Under the pieces are notes generated by a model. The model was not told the origin of the DNA, made no database searches, and worked only from the letters and a program-made list of their open reading frames with translations. DNA of 64,000 nucleotides from Methanobacteriota archaeon (GTDB lineage Archaea; Thermoplasmatota; Poseidoniia; Poseidoniales; Thalassarchaeaceae). This document shows, in pieces, positions 8,979 through 17,537 of the stretch. Positions within the stretch are counted from its first letter, which is position 1; every line of letters begins with the position of its first letter. The DNA lies in the NCBI GenBank assembly GCA_002718995.2, contig PBGL02000010.1, forward strand, positions 16,475 through 80,474, written 5' to 3'. The translations under genes were made by a program, and so were the position numbers.

Positions 8979-10100
8979 GTGGTTGGCAGCGGGAGTTGGA
9001 GGCAACCGGCGGAGAACTCAATAGAGGCCCTAGTTCATGGGATCAATTTCTCGGATGGAGTTGAGTTCGATCTAAGAATGGATGGTGATGGTGAACTAGT
9101 GATTTTCCATGATGAGTTCGTCCCAGGAGAAGGGGGGATTGCGAGTCGTTGCATCGAGAATATGTCGACTAGTGAGTTGAAATCAAGGGGAATTGTGGTT
9201 TTTGATGAAATACTCTCGGAACCTAAGTTTACCGAAACTTGGAATGATGCAGGTAAGACGGTCGATATCGAAATCAAGATCCCCCATCCGATCACTAAAA
9301 TCGAAACCGATCATTACCTTGGTTCGATGATGGAAAGAATAGAGGATGCAATTGAGCCGCTTTGCCTCCCCGAAAGAACGACAATAGTTTCTAGTTTCTC
9401 ACCCAGGATCTCCCGCGTTGCCAAGACATCAGAATTTTCAATTCCGGTTACGCGACTGATGCCTCACATACGTTCTTGGGGGAGGTTCTGGAGGCTGAAG
9501 AGGATAATTGCCATGCCTCATTTCGCCACTACATCGGTCCCTTCCATTGCCAATAGTTTCAGAGAAGAAGGGATGGAAACAATAGGAATGGCATTGGATT
9601 ATATGGTCGGATGGACTCGATTTGTTTCGCCTGGTTCAGTAGTAGGAATTAGGGGCAACGGCCTTCGAAAATTGCATAAATCTCTGAAGGGGATGGGGAT
9701 GTTTGTCTGGCCTGCGCCACTCGGGATGGAAGACGAACTTATCCAAGCCGGAATTTCTCTAGTTTCGGACAATATGAATCCAGATACTCTAGCGAAGCCC
9801 GATGGAAGTATCAGATGGCCGAGGCCTGGAAGTCAGCCCCTCGATGAGGAATGGAGGGATATTTTCGATTCTGCATCTAAGGATGAGTTTCGGGATCTCT
9901 TCATGGAGGCGAGTGATTCTCTACCAACTTGGAGTGAACTAAGTTCCGAGGAGAGGGGCGATATTGTTGCTAAGAGAGGGAAGGAATCCTATTGGGAAGG
10001 AACAGAGGAAAAATGGAGGAGAGATGCCGAAGGTGGGCTCCCTTGGGGGTGCCCCAGGATTATTGGCCACAGGGGTGCCGGTAAGACTCATGGAATCTAA
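8979..10100 (+). CDS. Glycerophosphodiester phosphodiesterase-like protein, altered active site
   Basis: 373-residue GDPD-family TIM-barrel protein. The N terminus (WRQPAENS, EFDLRMDGDGELVIFHDE) matches the family, but where the catalytic HRG of strand 1 is expected the sequence reads SGS. An intact IIGHRGAG motif instead sits at the extreme C terminus (His364). The other catalytic His (FHD) and acidic residues are present. The GTG at 8979 is the only start that keeps strand 1; an out-of-frame ATG lies at 8966. Its stop codon abuts the citrate synthase stop with no gap. Activity on glycerophosphodiesters is uncertain. Confidence 0.7.
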   Translation: MVGSGSWRQPAENSIEALVHGINFSDGVEFDLRMDGDGELVIFHDEFVPGEGGIASRCIENMSTSELKSRGIVVFDEILSEPKFTETWNDAGKTVDIEIKIPHPITKIETDHYLGSMMERIEDAIEPLCLPERTTIVSSFSPRISRVAKTSEFSIPVTRLMPHIRSWGRFWRLKRIIAMPHFATTSVPSIANSFREEGMETIGMALDYMVGWTRFVSPGSVVGIRGNGLRKLHKSLKGMGMFVWPAPLGMEDELIQAGISLVSDNMNPDTLAKPDGSIRWPRPGSQPLDEEWRDIFDSASKDEFRDLFMEASDSLPTWSELSSEERGDIVAKRGKESYWEGTEEKWRRDAEGGLPWGCPRIIGHRGAGKTHGI

Positions 10101-11270
10101 TCACAGTCTTCTGTGAGGTTGATTCTTTGGGATGTACTTGGGTCTGTATATCGGAGTTCCCCTTCCCTCTCTGGCTTCCCTCTCATCCAGAATCTGGGCG
10201 CATATCCCAGCAACCCTTGCCCAGCCGAAAAACGTAGTATAGTAATCTGGCTTCCTAAATCCTACCGAATGCAGGAGAGTGCCACTGCCCAAATCCACAT
10301 TCGGATAGGGGTTGCTAATTTTCGGAATTCTCTCTTTCAGTATCGCGGGTGTTATCTCCCTGAGGGCCTTTACTGTCTTGTACAGGTCGTCATCCGGGCA
10401 TATCTCCTCGCCAAGTCCAATCAGCAAAGATGCCCTGGGGTCTTCTGCCCTTAACACACCATGCCCGAATCCATATATTGGCCTGCGTGAGTCTATCTCC
10501 GCATTTACGAAATTGGCGACCTCTTTTGGATCCGAAGTACCTATTCTCTGAACGAATTCCAACACAGACTGGTTGGCCCTGCCATGAAGTGGCCCTGAAA
10601 GTGCATTCATTGCACTGGAGAGAGCAGAATATACTGATGCCCTGCCGGATGCTACAGCCTTTCCTGTAAATGTCGAGAGGTTTCCCCCTCCGTGATCCAT
10701 ATGTAGGATGAAGAAGAACCTCAGCACCCTCTCCATCCTCTTGGCCTCATCGCCTTCAATTCCGAGCATATGGACGAAGTTCTCTACGAGTCCTAGTTCC
10801 GGGTTTCGTGGCTTCAGCTGTTCGCTCTTACCCCCGCGTAGCAGGAAAACTCTGGCCATGAGCTCTGGCATCCTGGCAATTAGGTTCATGGAATCGGCCC
10901 TAACGTCCCCCGTAGGTTCTGCTGTGCCCAATGCCATGATGCCAATGGCTAGCCAATCCATTGGGTGCCCGCTTCCAGGGGTAAGAGACTCAAGGACCCT
11001 TAGGGCGCCGGTTGGCAGGGACTCTGCCCTGTGAACCAACTCAGCCCTGAACTTCTCTGATTGCTCTGGAGTGGGCAATTCTTTGTGCAGAAGGAGGTAA
11101 ATTACATCCTCCTCTTCTAAATCCACGAGATCGGCAACCGGGTAACCAACGTAGTGAACCCCTTCCAGAGGATCGACGTAGGAAGTCTGACAGGTGCCAA
11201 CTGGAATTCCCCTAAGTCCCGTGTCCAAGTGGGACTCTGTTACATTGAATATGGTACCATCATCTGACAA
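10101..11270 (-). CDS. gltA: Citrate synthase
   Basis: 389 residues. Condenses acetyl-CoA and oxaloacetate to citrate. Family motifs seen: LHMDHGGGN (His193), GPLHGRAN with catalytic His229, GFGHGVLR (His270) and a late VDLGSGTLL segment carrying the catalytic Asp. Length is normal for the short archaeal/Gram-positive type. The start is TTG at 11270, supported by GGTGA five bases upstream. The gene stands alone between convergent (GDPD) and divergent neighbours. Confidence 0.93.
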   Translation of the reverse strand: MSDDGTIFNVTESHLDTGLRGIPVGTCQTSYVDPLEGVHYVGYPVADLVDLEEEDVIYLLLHKELPTPEQSEKFRAELVHRAESLPTGALRVLESLTPGSGHPMDWLAIGIMALGTAEPTGDVRADSMNLIARMPELMARVFLLRGGKSEQLKPRNPELGLVENFVHMLGIEGDEAKRMERVLRFFFILHMDHGGGNLSTFTGKAVASGRASVYSALSSAMNALSGPLHGRANQSVLEFVQRIGTSDPKEVANFVNAEIDSRRPIYGFGHGVLRAEDPRASLLIGLGEEICPDDDLYKTVKALREITPAILKERIPKISNPYPNVDLGSGTLLHSVGFRKPDYYTTFFGWARVAGICAQILDEREAREGRGTPIYRPKYIPKNQPHRRL

Positions 11271-11275
11271 TTACA

Positions 11276-11280
11276 TCACC
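11276..11280 (-). promoter_or_regulatory. Ribosome binding site deciding a TTG start
   Basis: GGTGA on the minus strand, five bases before the TTG at 11270 of citrate synthase. The same GGTGA at 4-5 bases spacing precedes other minus-strand starts here (12521, 17527, 18734), which supports the non-ATG start. Confidence 0.65.
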
Positions 11281-11424
11281 CGGGCTCATTGGAAAGGGGA
11301 GTGTGTCATAACCCCTCCGTTTGACCGTCTTCGAATTTACAAGAAGAGGGGTATTTCGAAATGAGGTCAAAAAAATAGGCAAATTCTGCCCTATTCCAAT
11401 TTCCGTAGGACCCCAACGGTCATA

Positions 11425-12066
11425 GTGGGGCCATCGGGCGCGGATGCCGTGACTCCTTGGCGTGAGAGGGTGGAATCCCTGGATACTGAGCATAGGCATA
11501 TGCTTTCAGGAGGCACCCTCAGTAACTTCTTTCTAAGGGGTTCACTGACAAGCGGGCATCCTGTTTTTGTGAGTGGCTTCTATGGTGCGCTAATAGGATT
11601 GACGATTTTACTACCGTACGCATACGATGGACTAATGGTGGAAAATGGAACAATTTCGGATGTTATCAGAGACTGTGCATTTCAGACCCTGATACTAATC
11701 TCAATGACTTCCTTCCTCGGGGGTTTCTCTTTGATGGTTTCTACAGTCATGAAGAGGCCCCCTACTAGGCTAGAAAACAGAAGGAAGTTCATATTCCCAC
11801 TCCCCTTCATCGGTATTGTTGCAATTTCTCTCGAAATAATTTTTGATAATGTTCCTGACAACGTTAGATGGTTGGGGTGGGCTTTCCTGATACTTCCGGG
11901 TCCCCTATGGGTCCACCTCTCATATGCTCCCAGATGGAGGATTCTAGATCGCTTGGATAGGGGTGTCGACGCGTTTGAAGGGATGGGAATTACCATTTAT
12001 GGGGCTGATGAGGACGGAATAGCAGAGTCGGACTCAGAATTGGAAGAAGTACTGGACATCGTCTAG
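11425..12066 (+). CDS. Membrane protein of unknown function
   Basis: 213 residues from a GTG start; an ATG at 11500 is an alternative that still keeps all membrane spans. Hydrophobic spans are visible at about residues 47-66, 84-106, 122-140 and 148-165. The ending is acidic and soluble. I do not recognise a family. It lies alone on the plus strand, with a 154-base gap upstream in which I see only weak AT-rich promoter-like sequence. Confidence 0.55.
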   Translation: MGPSGADAVTPWRERVESLDTEHRHMLSGGTLSNFFLRGSLTSGHPVFVSGFYGALIGLTILLPYAYDGLMVENGTISDVIRDCAFQTLILISMTSFLGGFSLMVSTVMKRPPTRLENRRKFIFPLPFIGIVAISLEIIFDNVPDNVRWLGWAFLILPGPLWVHLSYAPRWRILDRLDRGVDAFEGMGITIYGADEDGIAESDSELEEVLDIV

Positions 12067-12071
12067 ACTGA

Positions 12072-12521
12072 TTAATCCATACTTCCTTCGAGATCAATAA
12101 TTGACTCCCTTAGTTCATCCGGAATTGGGATTGGTTTTCCCGTGTTATAATCGACAAGCACGCCAACAACCTTTCCCGTAGCCGCAACCTCTCCATCCCT
12201 GCTGAGGCTCGAAATCTGATATTTCATATCGAAAGAGGCGTTTCCAATTCTGGAAACTGATGTTTGAACCTTGACCTCATCAGGGAAAACCACTGGAAAT
12301 TTGTAGTCGACCTCTATCCTGGCCAAGATTGGTCCAATGTTGGAGTTCTCGTAAAGTTCCATCATGCCAACTTCATAGAAATACAGCATCCTAGCAGTCT
12401 CCATCCATGTGGCGAACTTGGAGTGGTTGACGTGGCCAAGTGCGTCCATGTCCCCCCAATTAACCGTGATTTCCGTAGAGATCGCCCATTTGTCAGATTC
12501 TGGATTATTTCCTGGAGCCAT
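12072..12521 (-). CDS. Hotdog-fold acyl-CoA thioesterase (4HBT/YbgC type)
   Basis: 149-residue hotdog protein. The N-terminal segment WGDMDALGHVNHSKFATWME is the 4-hydroxybenzoyl-CoA thioesterase signature, including the catalytic Asp and the HVN loop. Predicted to hydrolyse acyl-CoA thioesters in the cytosol; substrate unknown. The ATG at 12521 is chosen because GGTGA lies five bases upstream; this site overlaps the stop of the upstream kbl-like gene, so the two form an operon. Confidence 0.85.
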   Translation of the reverse strand: MAPGNNPESDKWAISTEITVNWGDMDALGHVNHSKFATWMETARMLYFYEVGMMELYENSNIGPILARIEVDYKFPVVFPDEVKVQTSVSRIGNASFDMKYQISSLSRDGEVAATGKVVGVLVDYNTGKPIPIPDELRESIIDLEGSMD

Positions 12522-12530
12522 AATTTTCAC

Positions 12531-13709
12531 CTAGATTAGATTCAACTTTCGGCCACTCTCTTCAAACGCCGAGAGGACTGTATCGAGGTCGTCCCTAGAT
12601 AGGCCAGCAGAAATCTGTGTCCTGACTCTGGCCTTGTCCCTAGAAACCATCGGGAAGACAATGGCTCCCACAAGGACTCCACTCTTGCTGAGGCTATTGG
12701 ACAAATCCTGAGCCAGTTTGCCCTCTCCGCACATCACGGGAATGATTGGGGTCTCTGAATTTCCAGTATCGAAGCCCATGGAATTCAGTTGCTCCCGGAA
12801 GTAATCAGTATTCTCCCAAAGCCTCCTAACGTGCTCCGGCTCTTCCATCAGCACCTCTACAGCTGCTTTTTGAGCCGCTGCGACGCCCGGTGGCTGGCTT
12901 CCAGATAGAAGCCATGAGCGGCTGTGGTTCAGGGCATGAGTTCTTACATCCTCGGAGCCGGCAAGTATTCCTCCTTGGACTCCCATGGCCTTGGAGTATG
13001 ATCCGATCTCGAAGTCGACTCTGCCTTGAAGTCCGAAGTGCGCCACTATTCCCTTTCCACCCCCAAGTACGCCCTCTCCGTGACAGTCGTCAACGAACAC
13101 CATCGCACCGTACTCTTCTGCAATATTTGTTATTTCATCTAGAGGCGCTATATCCCCATCCATGCTGAATACCCCGTCTGTGATAATCAGTTTTCTCTCT
13201 GAGTCCTTGTTTTCCTGCAAGACCCTCTCCAAGGCGCCAACATCATTGTGCTGATACACGGCTCGTGAGGCCTTTGTGAGGCGGACGCCATCGATGATGG
13301 AACCATGGTTCAGTTCATCGGATATGATTAGATCCTCCTTGCCCCTCACTAATGTCGGAATCAAACCTACATTGGCAGTATATCCGGCCGAGTAAATCAA
13401 CGCGGACTCTACTCCCTTGAAGCGAGCTGCAGCCTTCTCTGCCTGAATATGGATATCAAGGGTGCCAGCAATGGCCCTAACCGAGCCGGAGCCAGCCCCA
13501 TACTTCCTTGTGGCATCGACGGCAGCTTGGACGACCTTGGGATGTGTTGTCAGATTCAGATAGTTGTTAGCTGACAGCATTATCATCTCCTTACCATCGA
13601 CAAGACACCTAGGTTCACTAGCTGATTCCAAGGTTGGTGGATTCCAATCAAGACCCTGTGATCGTAGCTCTTCGAATCGTTGCCTCATCCACGAGAGGTC
13701 AGCGGCCAT
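12531..13709 (-). CDS. kbl: Alpha-oxoamine synthase, 2-amino-3-ketobutyrate CoA ligase type
   Basis: 392-residue PLP enzyme of aminotransferase fold I. Seen: NNYLNL near the N terminus, YGAGSGSVRAIAGT, SDELNHGSIIDG, VDDCHGEGVLG and the PLP lysine in GSYSKAMG (Lys240). The pattern fits glycine C-acetyltransferase (Kbl), which splits 2-amino-3-oxobutyrate to glycine and acetyl-CoA, though close relatives (BioF, SPT) cannot be fully excluded. No threonine dehydrogenase is adjacent; a thioesterase follows at nine bases. The ATG at 13709 is preceded by GAGGTG after a single base; an ATG at 13760 is possible. Confidence 0.82.
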   Translation of the reverse strand: MAADLSWMRQRFEELRSQGLDWNPPTLESASEPRCLVDGKEMIMLSANNYLNLTTHPKVVQAAVDATRKYGAGSGSVRAIAGTLDIHIQAEKAAARFKGVESALIYSAGYTANVGLIPTLVRGKEDLIISDELNHGSIIDGVRLTKASRAVYQHNDVGALERVLQENKDSERKLIITDGVFSMDGDIAPLDEITNIAEEYGAMVFVDDCHGEGVLGGGKGIVAHFGLQGRVDFEIGSYSKAMGVQGGILAGSEDVRTHALNHSRSWLLSGSQPPGVAAAQKAAVEVLMEEPEHVRRLWENTDYFREQLNSMGFDTGNSETPIIPVMCGEGKLAQDLSNSLSKSGVLVGAIVFPMVSRDKARVRTQISAGLSRDDLDTVLSAFEESGRKLNLI

Positions 13710-13710
13710 G

Positions 13711-13727
13711 CACCTCAAGAGGAGGTG
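13711..13727. promoter_or_regulatory. Inverted repeat abutting the kbl start
   Basis: Perfect 6-base inverted repeat CACCTC/GAGGTG with a 5-base spacer, one base before the kbl ATG, in the short divergent region with the PqqB-like gene. In the kbl mRNA the GAGGTG ribosome binding sequence would be one arm of the hairpin, which could limit translation. Alternatively it is an operator. Confidence 0.4.
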
Positions 13728-13784
13728 GGGTTCATTGCTCCATCGGAGCGAGTGCTTCATGTTCGGAGCTGTGCTCGGAGAGTC

Positions 13785-14669
13785 ATGGATGGCGCCAAAG
13801 TAAGGGCGATCGTCCTTGGAACAGCGCAAGATGGAGGATACCCTCAACCAGGTTGCATGAGCATCTGCTGCGAAAGAGCTCGGTCCGATAGAAGTCTTTC
13901 CAGGACTCCCGTATCACTCGGAATTATCGGTTCTGATGGCACGTGCCACATAATAGAAGTTGGAAGGAAGATAGGTGAGCAAATTGAGATTTGGAAAGGC
14001 TTTGGAGGATTTGAATGGCCTTTGAAGAGTGCTTCCATAACCCATGCACATCTAGGCCATACCGATGGTTTGAGATTACTTGGGAGGGAAGTCATGGGAG
14101 CCAGGGGGATAACATTGCACTGCAGTGAATCTATGCTGTCCCTTATCCATCAAACTCCAACCTGGAATATACTAGTGGAAGGGGGTGTTATTTCCCCTAG
14201 GCCTTGGGAGAGTTTCATTTCCTTCGAGCCCAGCCCTGATTGTGGATTTACAATAACGCCGATTCCCGTGAAGCATAGGGCGGAATTGTCCGACAATCAT
14301 GCACTGTTAATCAGGGGAGCGAGTGGGAGTCTCCTATTCATGCCCGATCAGGACTCATGGCAGGAGACTTTGGAGGGGTCGACGATAAGGGAGTGGCTCT
14401 CCTCCCTGGGTGCAGATAGTGCGTTGATAGATGGTACCTTCTGGAGTTCTTCTGAATTGTCAGGGAGAGATATGTCCGAAATTCCTCATCCGACAGTTAG
14501 CGAGTCTCTGGAATTACTCGGAGAAAGGGCTGATGATGATCCCGATATCTCCTTTTTTCATCTAAATCATACCAATCCCCTCCATGATGAAAGTAGCAAT
14601 GAGTTTGCTATTGTCAGGAGTATGGGATGGAAGATAAGTGAACCCGGTGACGTTTACGTCCTTGGTTAG
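13785..14669 (+). CDS. PqqB-like metallo-beta-lactamase-fold hydrolase
   Basis: 294 residues. The start LGTAQDGGYPQPGCMSICC matches the PqqB-type N terminus (LGxxxGGGxPxxxCxCxxC-like). The metal site HxHxGHxxG (THAHLGHTDG) and the late HLNHTNP motif are characteristic. The fold binds one or two metals and hydrolyses or oxidises small molecules; no other PQQ genes are present, so PQQ synthesis is unlikely. The ATG at 13785 leaves about 75 bases to the divergent kbl start; frames upstream overlap kbl. Confidence 0.8.
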   Translation: MDGAKVRAIVLGTAQDGGYPQPGCMSICCERARSDRSLSRTPVSLGIIGSDGTCHIIEVGRKIGEQIEIWKGFGGFEWPLKSASITHAHLGHTDGLRLLGREVMGARGITLHCSESMLSLIHQTPTWNILVEGGVISPRPWESFISFEPSPDCGFTITPIPVKHRAELSDNHALLIRGASGSLLFMPDQDSWQETLEGSTIREWLSSLGADSALIDGTFWSSSELSGRDMSEIPHPTVSESLELLGERADDDPDISFFHLNHTNPLHDESSNEFAIVRSMGWKISEPGDVYVLG

Positions 14670-14707
14670 ATACTGAACCTTATGAGCCGGAAGCTTGAGG
14701 AAGCGCC

Positions 14708-15151
14708 ATGCTCCTGAGCGGATTGGTCTCAAGCGGACTCGGTAGGGCGCACGTTTTCATGGCGCAAACGCATTACCAAGAGCAGTTCAAGAATATACTC
14801 GGAAGTGGGGCGTGGCCAGGTACTCTGAACGTTAATTTGGATGAGATTAGCATCCCTGATTACAAAAAGTTGAGAGTTGCTTCGGGTCTAGAAAGCGGCG
14901 AAATAGACAGTAATGTGGAATCGATAAGGGTGCTTGGTTTTGAGAGGGACGGGAGGTCTTTCGGTGGGGCCACCGCATTCCAGTCGGAAATCTCGGCGGA
15001 TGGAGAAAATTGGGTCGAGTGCGCGGTCCTGATACCCGACCTGACTCGTCATACGGAGACAGCCGAAATCATCTCTGCTTCGTTCCTCAGGGAAAGCTTG
15101 CCGTGTAATGATGGAGATACAGTGAGAATTAGAATTTCTCGTACTGTCTAA
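14708..15151 (+). CDS. ribK: CTP-dependent riboflavin kinase (archaeal)
   Basis: 147-residue protein of the DUF120/RibK family, which makes FMN from riboflavin using CTP in archaea. Family features: GLVSSGLGRAHVFM, a YQEQFKNILG helix and the PGTLNVNL motif. It lies 38 bases after the PqqB-like gene on the same strand, far from the other flavin genes (61-63 kb). The end overlaps convergently with truA by 23 bases. Confidence 0.85.
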   Translation: MLLSGLVSSGLGRAHVFMAQTHYQEQFKNILGSGAWPGTLNVNLDEISIPDYKKLRVASGLESGEIDSNVESIRVLGFERDGRSFGGATAFQSEISADGENWVECAVLIPDLTRHTETAEIISASFLRESLPCNDGDTVRIRISRTV

Positions 15152-16010
15152 TCCACTCGGAGTGAATCATCGCAGACATCTCTAGTTTACATAGGCCTGA
15201 CCAAATTGAATGTTCCCTTAGACCAACTGGTGCATTGGAAAAGTGGCTTGTCTCGGGGCTGGAGCCCAATCCTAAACCTCCCAAAGATGTGTGGTCTATC
15301 TCCCATAAAACCAGCCCCTCGGGAGGGTCCATTCCAAGGTCCACTCGCCTCTGGGGATTATCGAGTGAATCTATCAGATCGTCTTTCTCTATTTCTCCGG
15401 AAATGACGTTTGTTACAGCTGATGACATCCTCCTGACCTGGTTCCAAAGGAACGACTGTGCACTAACCGAAATACCGATAGCGCGCCCCTCGGAATTGAC
15501 CCATGGTTTGCACTCCCCGACGGTCCTCTCAGTCTCCCTCCCCCCCTCAACTCTGCAGAAATTGGAGAAATCGTGATGCCCCTCAAAAATTGAGCAGACT
15601 TCCTGTAAATGCCCCATATCGACATCAACGGGCCAGCGTCTGGAAATCTCTGATCGGTAGTAATACTTCCTAGAAATCACGGGCCTGCTGGGTGATCCCT
15701 CTGGCACTCTCATGGCGCCCCATGCCACAATGTCATCTGGAAGGTGGTCATTCAATGCTCTCAGAACCCTTCTTTCGTCAACTGAGCCTGAAACTGCATC
15801 GGGGAGATCGAGCCTTGCTAAATTCATCCTAACGCTAACTCCGGCGTCAGTCCTGCTGGACATCCCTAAGCAGCCATCCGACCACCAGCCAATTTTCTTG
15901 ATTGAATTGACGATAGTCCCCTGGACCGTCCTGACGTTTGGCTGAATCTGGGAACCGTGGAAAGTGTCGCCCCTATACCCAACGGCGACCATGAATCGGT
16001 CGCTATCCAA
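15129..16010 (-). CDS. truA: tRNA pseudouridine synthase TruA
   Basis: 293 residues. Modifies uridines 38-40 of tRNA anticodon stems. The catalytic motif SSRTDAGVS (Asp55) and the later KYYYRSE and FLWNQVRRM segments are visible. A TTG at 16010 is taken as start (GTGAGG upstream); an ATG at 15992 gives a protein beginning MVAVGYRG and is also plausible. It is the last gene of a minus-strand run beginning with the ABC transporters, nine bases after the TPR gene. Confidence 0.88.
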   Translation of the reverse strand: MDSDRFMVAVGYRGDTFHGSQIQPNVRTVQGTIVNSIKKIGWWSDGCLGMSSRTDAGVSVRMNLARLDLPDAVSGSVDERRVLRALNDHLPDDIVAWGAMRVPEGSPSRPVISRKYYYRSEISRRWPVDVDMGHLQEVCSIFEGHHDFSNFCRVEGGRETERTVGECKPWVNSEGRAIGISVSAQSFLWNQVRRMSSAVTNVISGEIEKDDLIDSLDNPQRRVDLGMDPPEGLVLWEIDHTSLGGLGLGSSPETSHFSNAPVGLREHSIWSGLCKLEMSAMIHSEWIRQYEKF

Positions 16011-16019
16011 AATATCGCC

Positions 16020-16574
16020 TCACTCCTCGGTGAGGAGGTACTCCATTGCTTCGTCTACTGACGAGAAGCCCAAGCCGAGCATTGAGAACTCTAGTGCAAT
16101 TGGTATGAATTGTCTGGCATTGGGGTCGCTCCTGTCATAATTTGTCTTCATGTCTACCAATTCAATCAACGCCTTGGCGGCCTCATACAGGTGGAAAGAG
16201 ACGTCTACGTCGTCTAACTCATCCCCTAGTGACTTCAGTTTCCTGAATTCACGAACTGCCATTGGGATTCTGTCAAACTCGAGTAGGGCATTGGCATATG
16301 AGGCGAGGTAGTCAGGGTTCTTCGGGTCCATGGATGATGCTTTTCTAAAATAGGCAGCTATCTGGCCCTCGTTAATCCTATCATTCCCTTTATCATCCAG
16401 ATTTCCATTGGCCTGAATCTCAAAAAGAGCTGCTTCTGCCCAGCCATGGAATCCTGCTGGGTCGGATGGGTTTTCATTGGAATAGCCCTCAAAAATGGCC
16501 ATTGCACCCATGAAATCTCCTTTTGTGATTAGTTGAGCTGCTTGAGTAACTGTGTCTTCGCCTGTCATTGGCAT
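16020..16574 (-). CDS. TPR-like protein
   Basis: 184 residues, soluble, with two or three tetratricopeptide-like helical pairs (TKGDFMGAMAIFEGYSNENPSD; AYFRKASSMDPKNPDYLASY; ALLEFDRIPMAVREFRKL). Such repeats usually bind other proteins; nothing shows the partner. ATG at 16574 or 16568. It lies between the PH-domain membrane protein and truA in the same direction. Confidence 0.65.
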   Translation of the reverse strand: MPMTGEDTVTQAAQLITKGDFMGAMAIFEGYSNENPSDPAGFHGWAEAALFEIQANGNLDDKGNDRINEGQIAAYFRKASSMDPKNPDYLASYANALLEFDRIPMAVREFRKLKSLGDELDDVDVSFHLYEAAKALIELVDMKTNYDRSDPNARQFIPIALEFSMLGLGFSSVDEAMEYLLTEE

Positions 16575-16627
16575 CCCCTCGGGAGGGATATCGGAAGTAT
16601 TTGGGTTATGAACGGTGCGGATGCAGG

Positions 16628-17527
16628 CTATCTTCCGTCCATTAGCTCATTGATTAGCCTGTAGACTTCCATTGGCTCACTAATTGAGTACAGGCATGAG
16701 CTTGGATCCTCGGAAAAATCCCCCCTCGACCTCTGGGCAAATATCCATCCAGAAAGTAGTCTGAAAACTCCCGAGTTTTCTCCTTGATCGTCTTGGGCAT
16801 TTCTCTGTGAGTCATCTGGCACTCCTCCATCGGTAATTATGTGCAGGGTCCCGAACCCCAGTATCTTACCAATAATCGGAGGGTCCACCTTCAAATTCTC
16901 GACCTTGTCGAACGGTATTCCGACTGCACTGGTGTCAAGATAGAGGAACTTCTTCCTGATGTGGACCCTCTTGTCGGTAATGGCGTATTGGAATGCGTTA
17001 CGGTAATGAGTCGTCATTGCTATGGCGAAAAGGGAGGAGAGGGCCCCTAACAAGGGATAATACCAATCCAACCACATAGGGGTGTCAGGTATATCCTCAA
17101 TGAGTCCACCGAGTAGCTTGCCGCTCCAATCCAGTACCACAATGGTGAAGGGGATTAGTCCATTTAGAACGAGCCAGGATGTAGTCCAACCTCCAGAAGT
17201 AGAGACGTTCAGGTAGTGATTTATTTTCGCAATCACTAACATTACAATTACGAAGCCAAAAACTCCAGAAATATCCAGAATTAACTTGGCTAGACCTACT
17301 ATCAGATTCAGATTCCCCTCTCCCTCTACACTCTCGAATTTTGCAGCCCAGAAGAACACCAAATGAGTCATTAGAACCAAAATGGCGAGAATATACATGC
17401 CCACCATGGACATTGCGGAGGGGCTGCCAGCCCATATCGGGGTCTCTGAATCAGTAATTTCACTGAATCTTGAACGTACTTCATCTGAATCTACTTTCTG
17501 TCTATATCGGTTTACAAAATCACTCAT
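16628..17527 (-). CDS. Membrane protein with bacterial-type PH domain (DUF304-like)
   Basis: 299 residues. Three or four hydrophobic spans in the N-terminal half are followed by a PH-like segment: YAITDKRVHIRKKFLYLDTS, then IPFDKVENLKVDP and ILGFGTLHI, typical of membrane-flanked bPH2/DUF304 domains. The role of this family is unknown. The ATG at 17527 has GGTGA four bases upstream. It follows the Trp-rich protein gene by ten bases and is likely in the ABC transporter operon. A second protein of this kind is encoded at 28.4-29.0 kb. Confidence 0.7.
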   Translation of the reverse strand: MSDFVNRYRQKVDSDEVRSRFSEITDSETPIWAGSPSAMSMVGMYILAILVLMTHLVFFWAAKFESVEGEGNLNLIVGLAKLILDISGVFGFVIVMLVIAKINHYLNVSTSGGWTTSWLVLNGLIPFTIVVLDWSGKLLGGLIEDIPDTPMWLDWYYPLLGALSSLFAIAMTTHYRNAFQYAITDKRVHIRKKFLYLDTSAVGIPFDKVENLKVDPPIIGKILGFGTLHIITDGGVPDDSQRNAQDDQGENSGVFRLLSGWIFAQRSRGDFSEDPSSCLYSISEPMEVYRLINELMDGR

Positions 17528-17537
17528 AATTTCACCC

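Noticed and set aside
11320-11345. TTCGAATT sequence resembling a tRNA T loop
   Set aside because: No acceptor or anticodon stems can be drawn around it.
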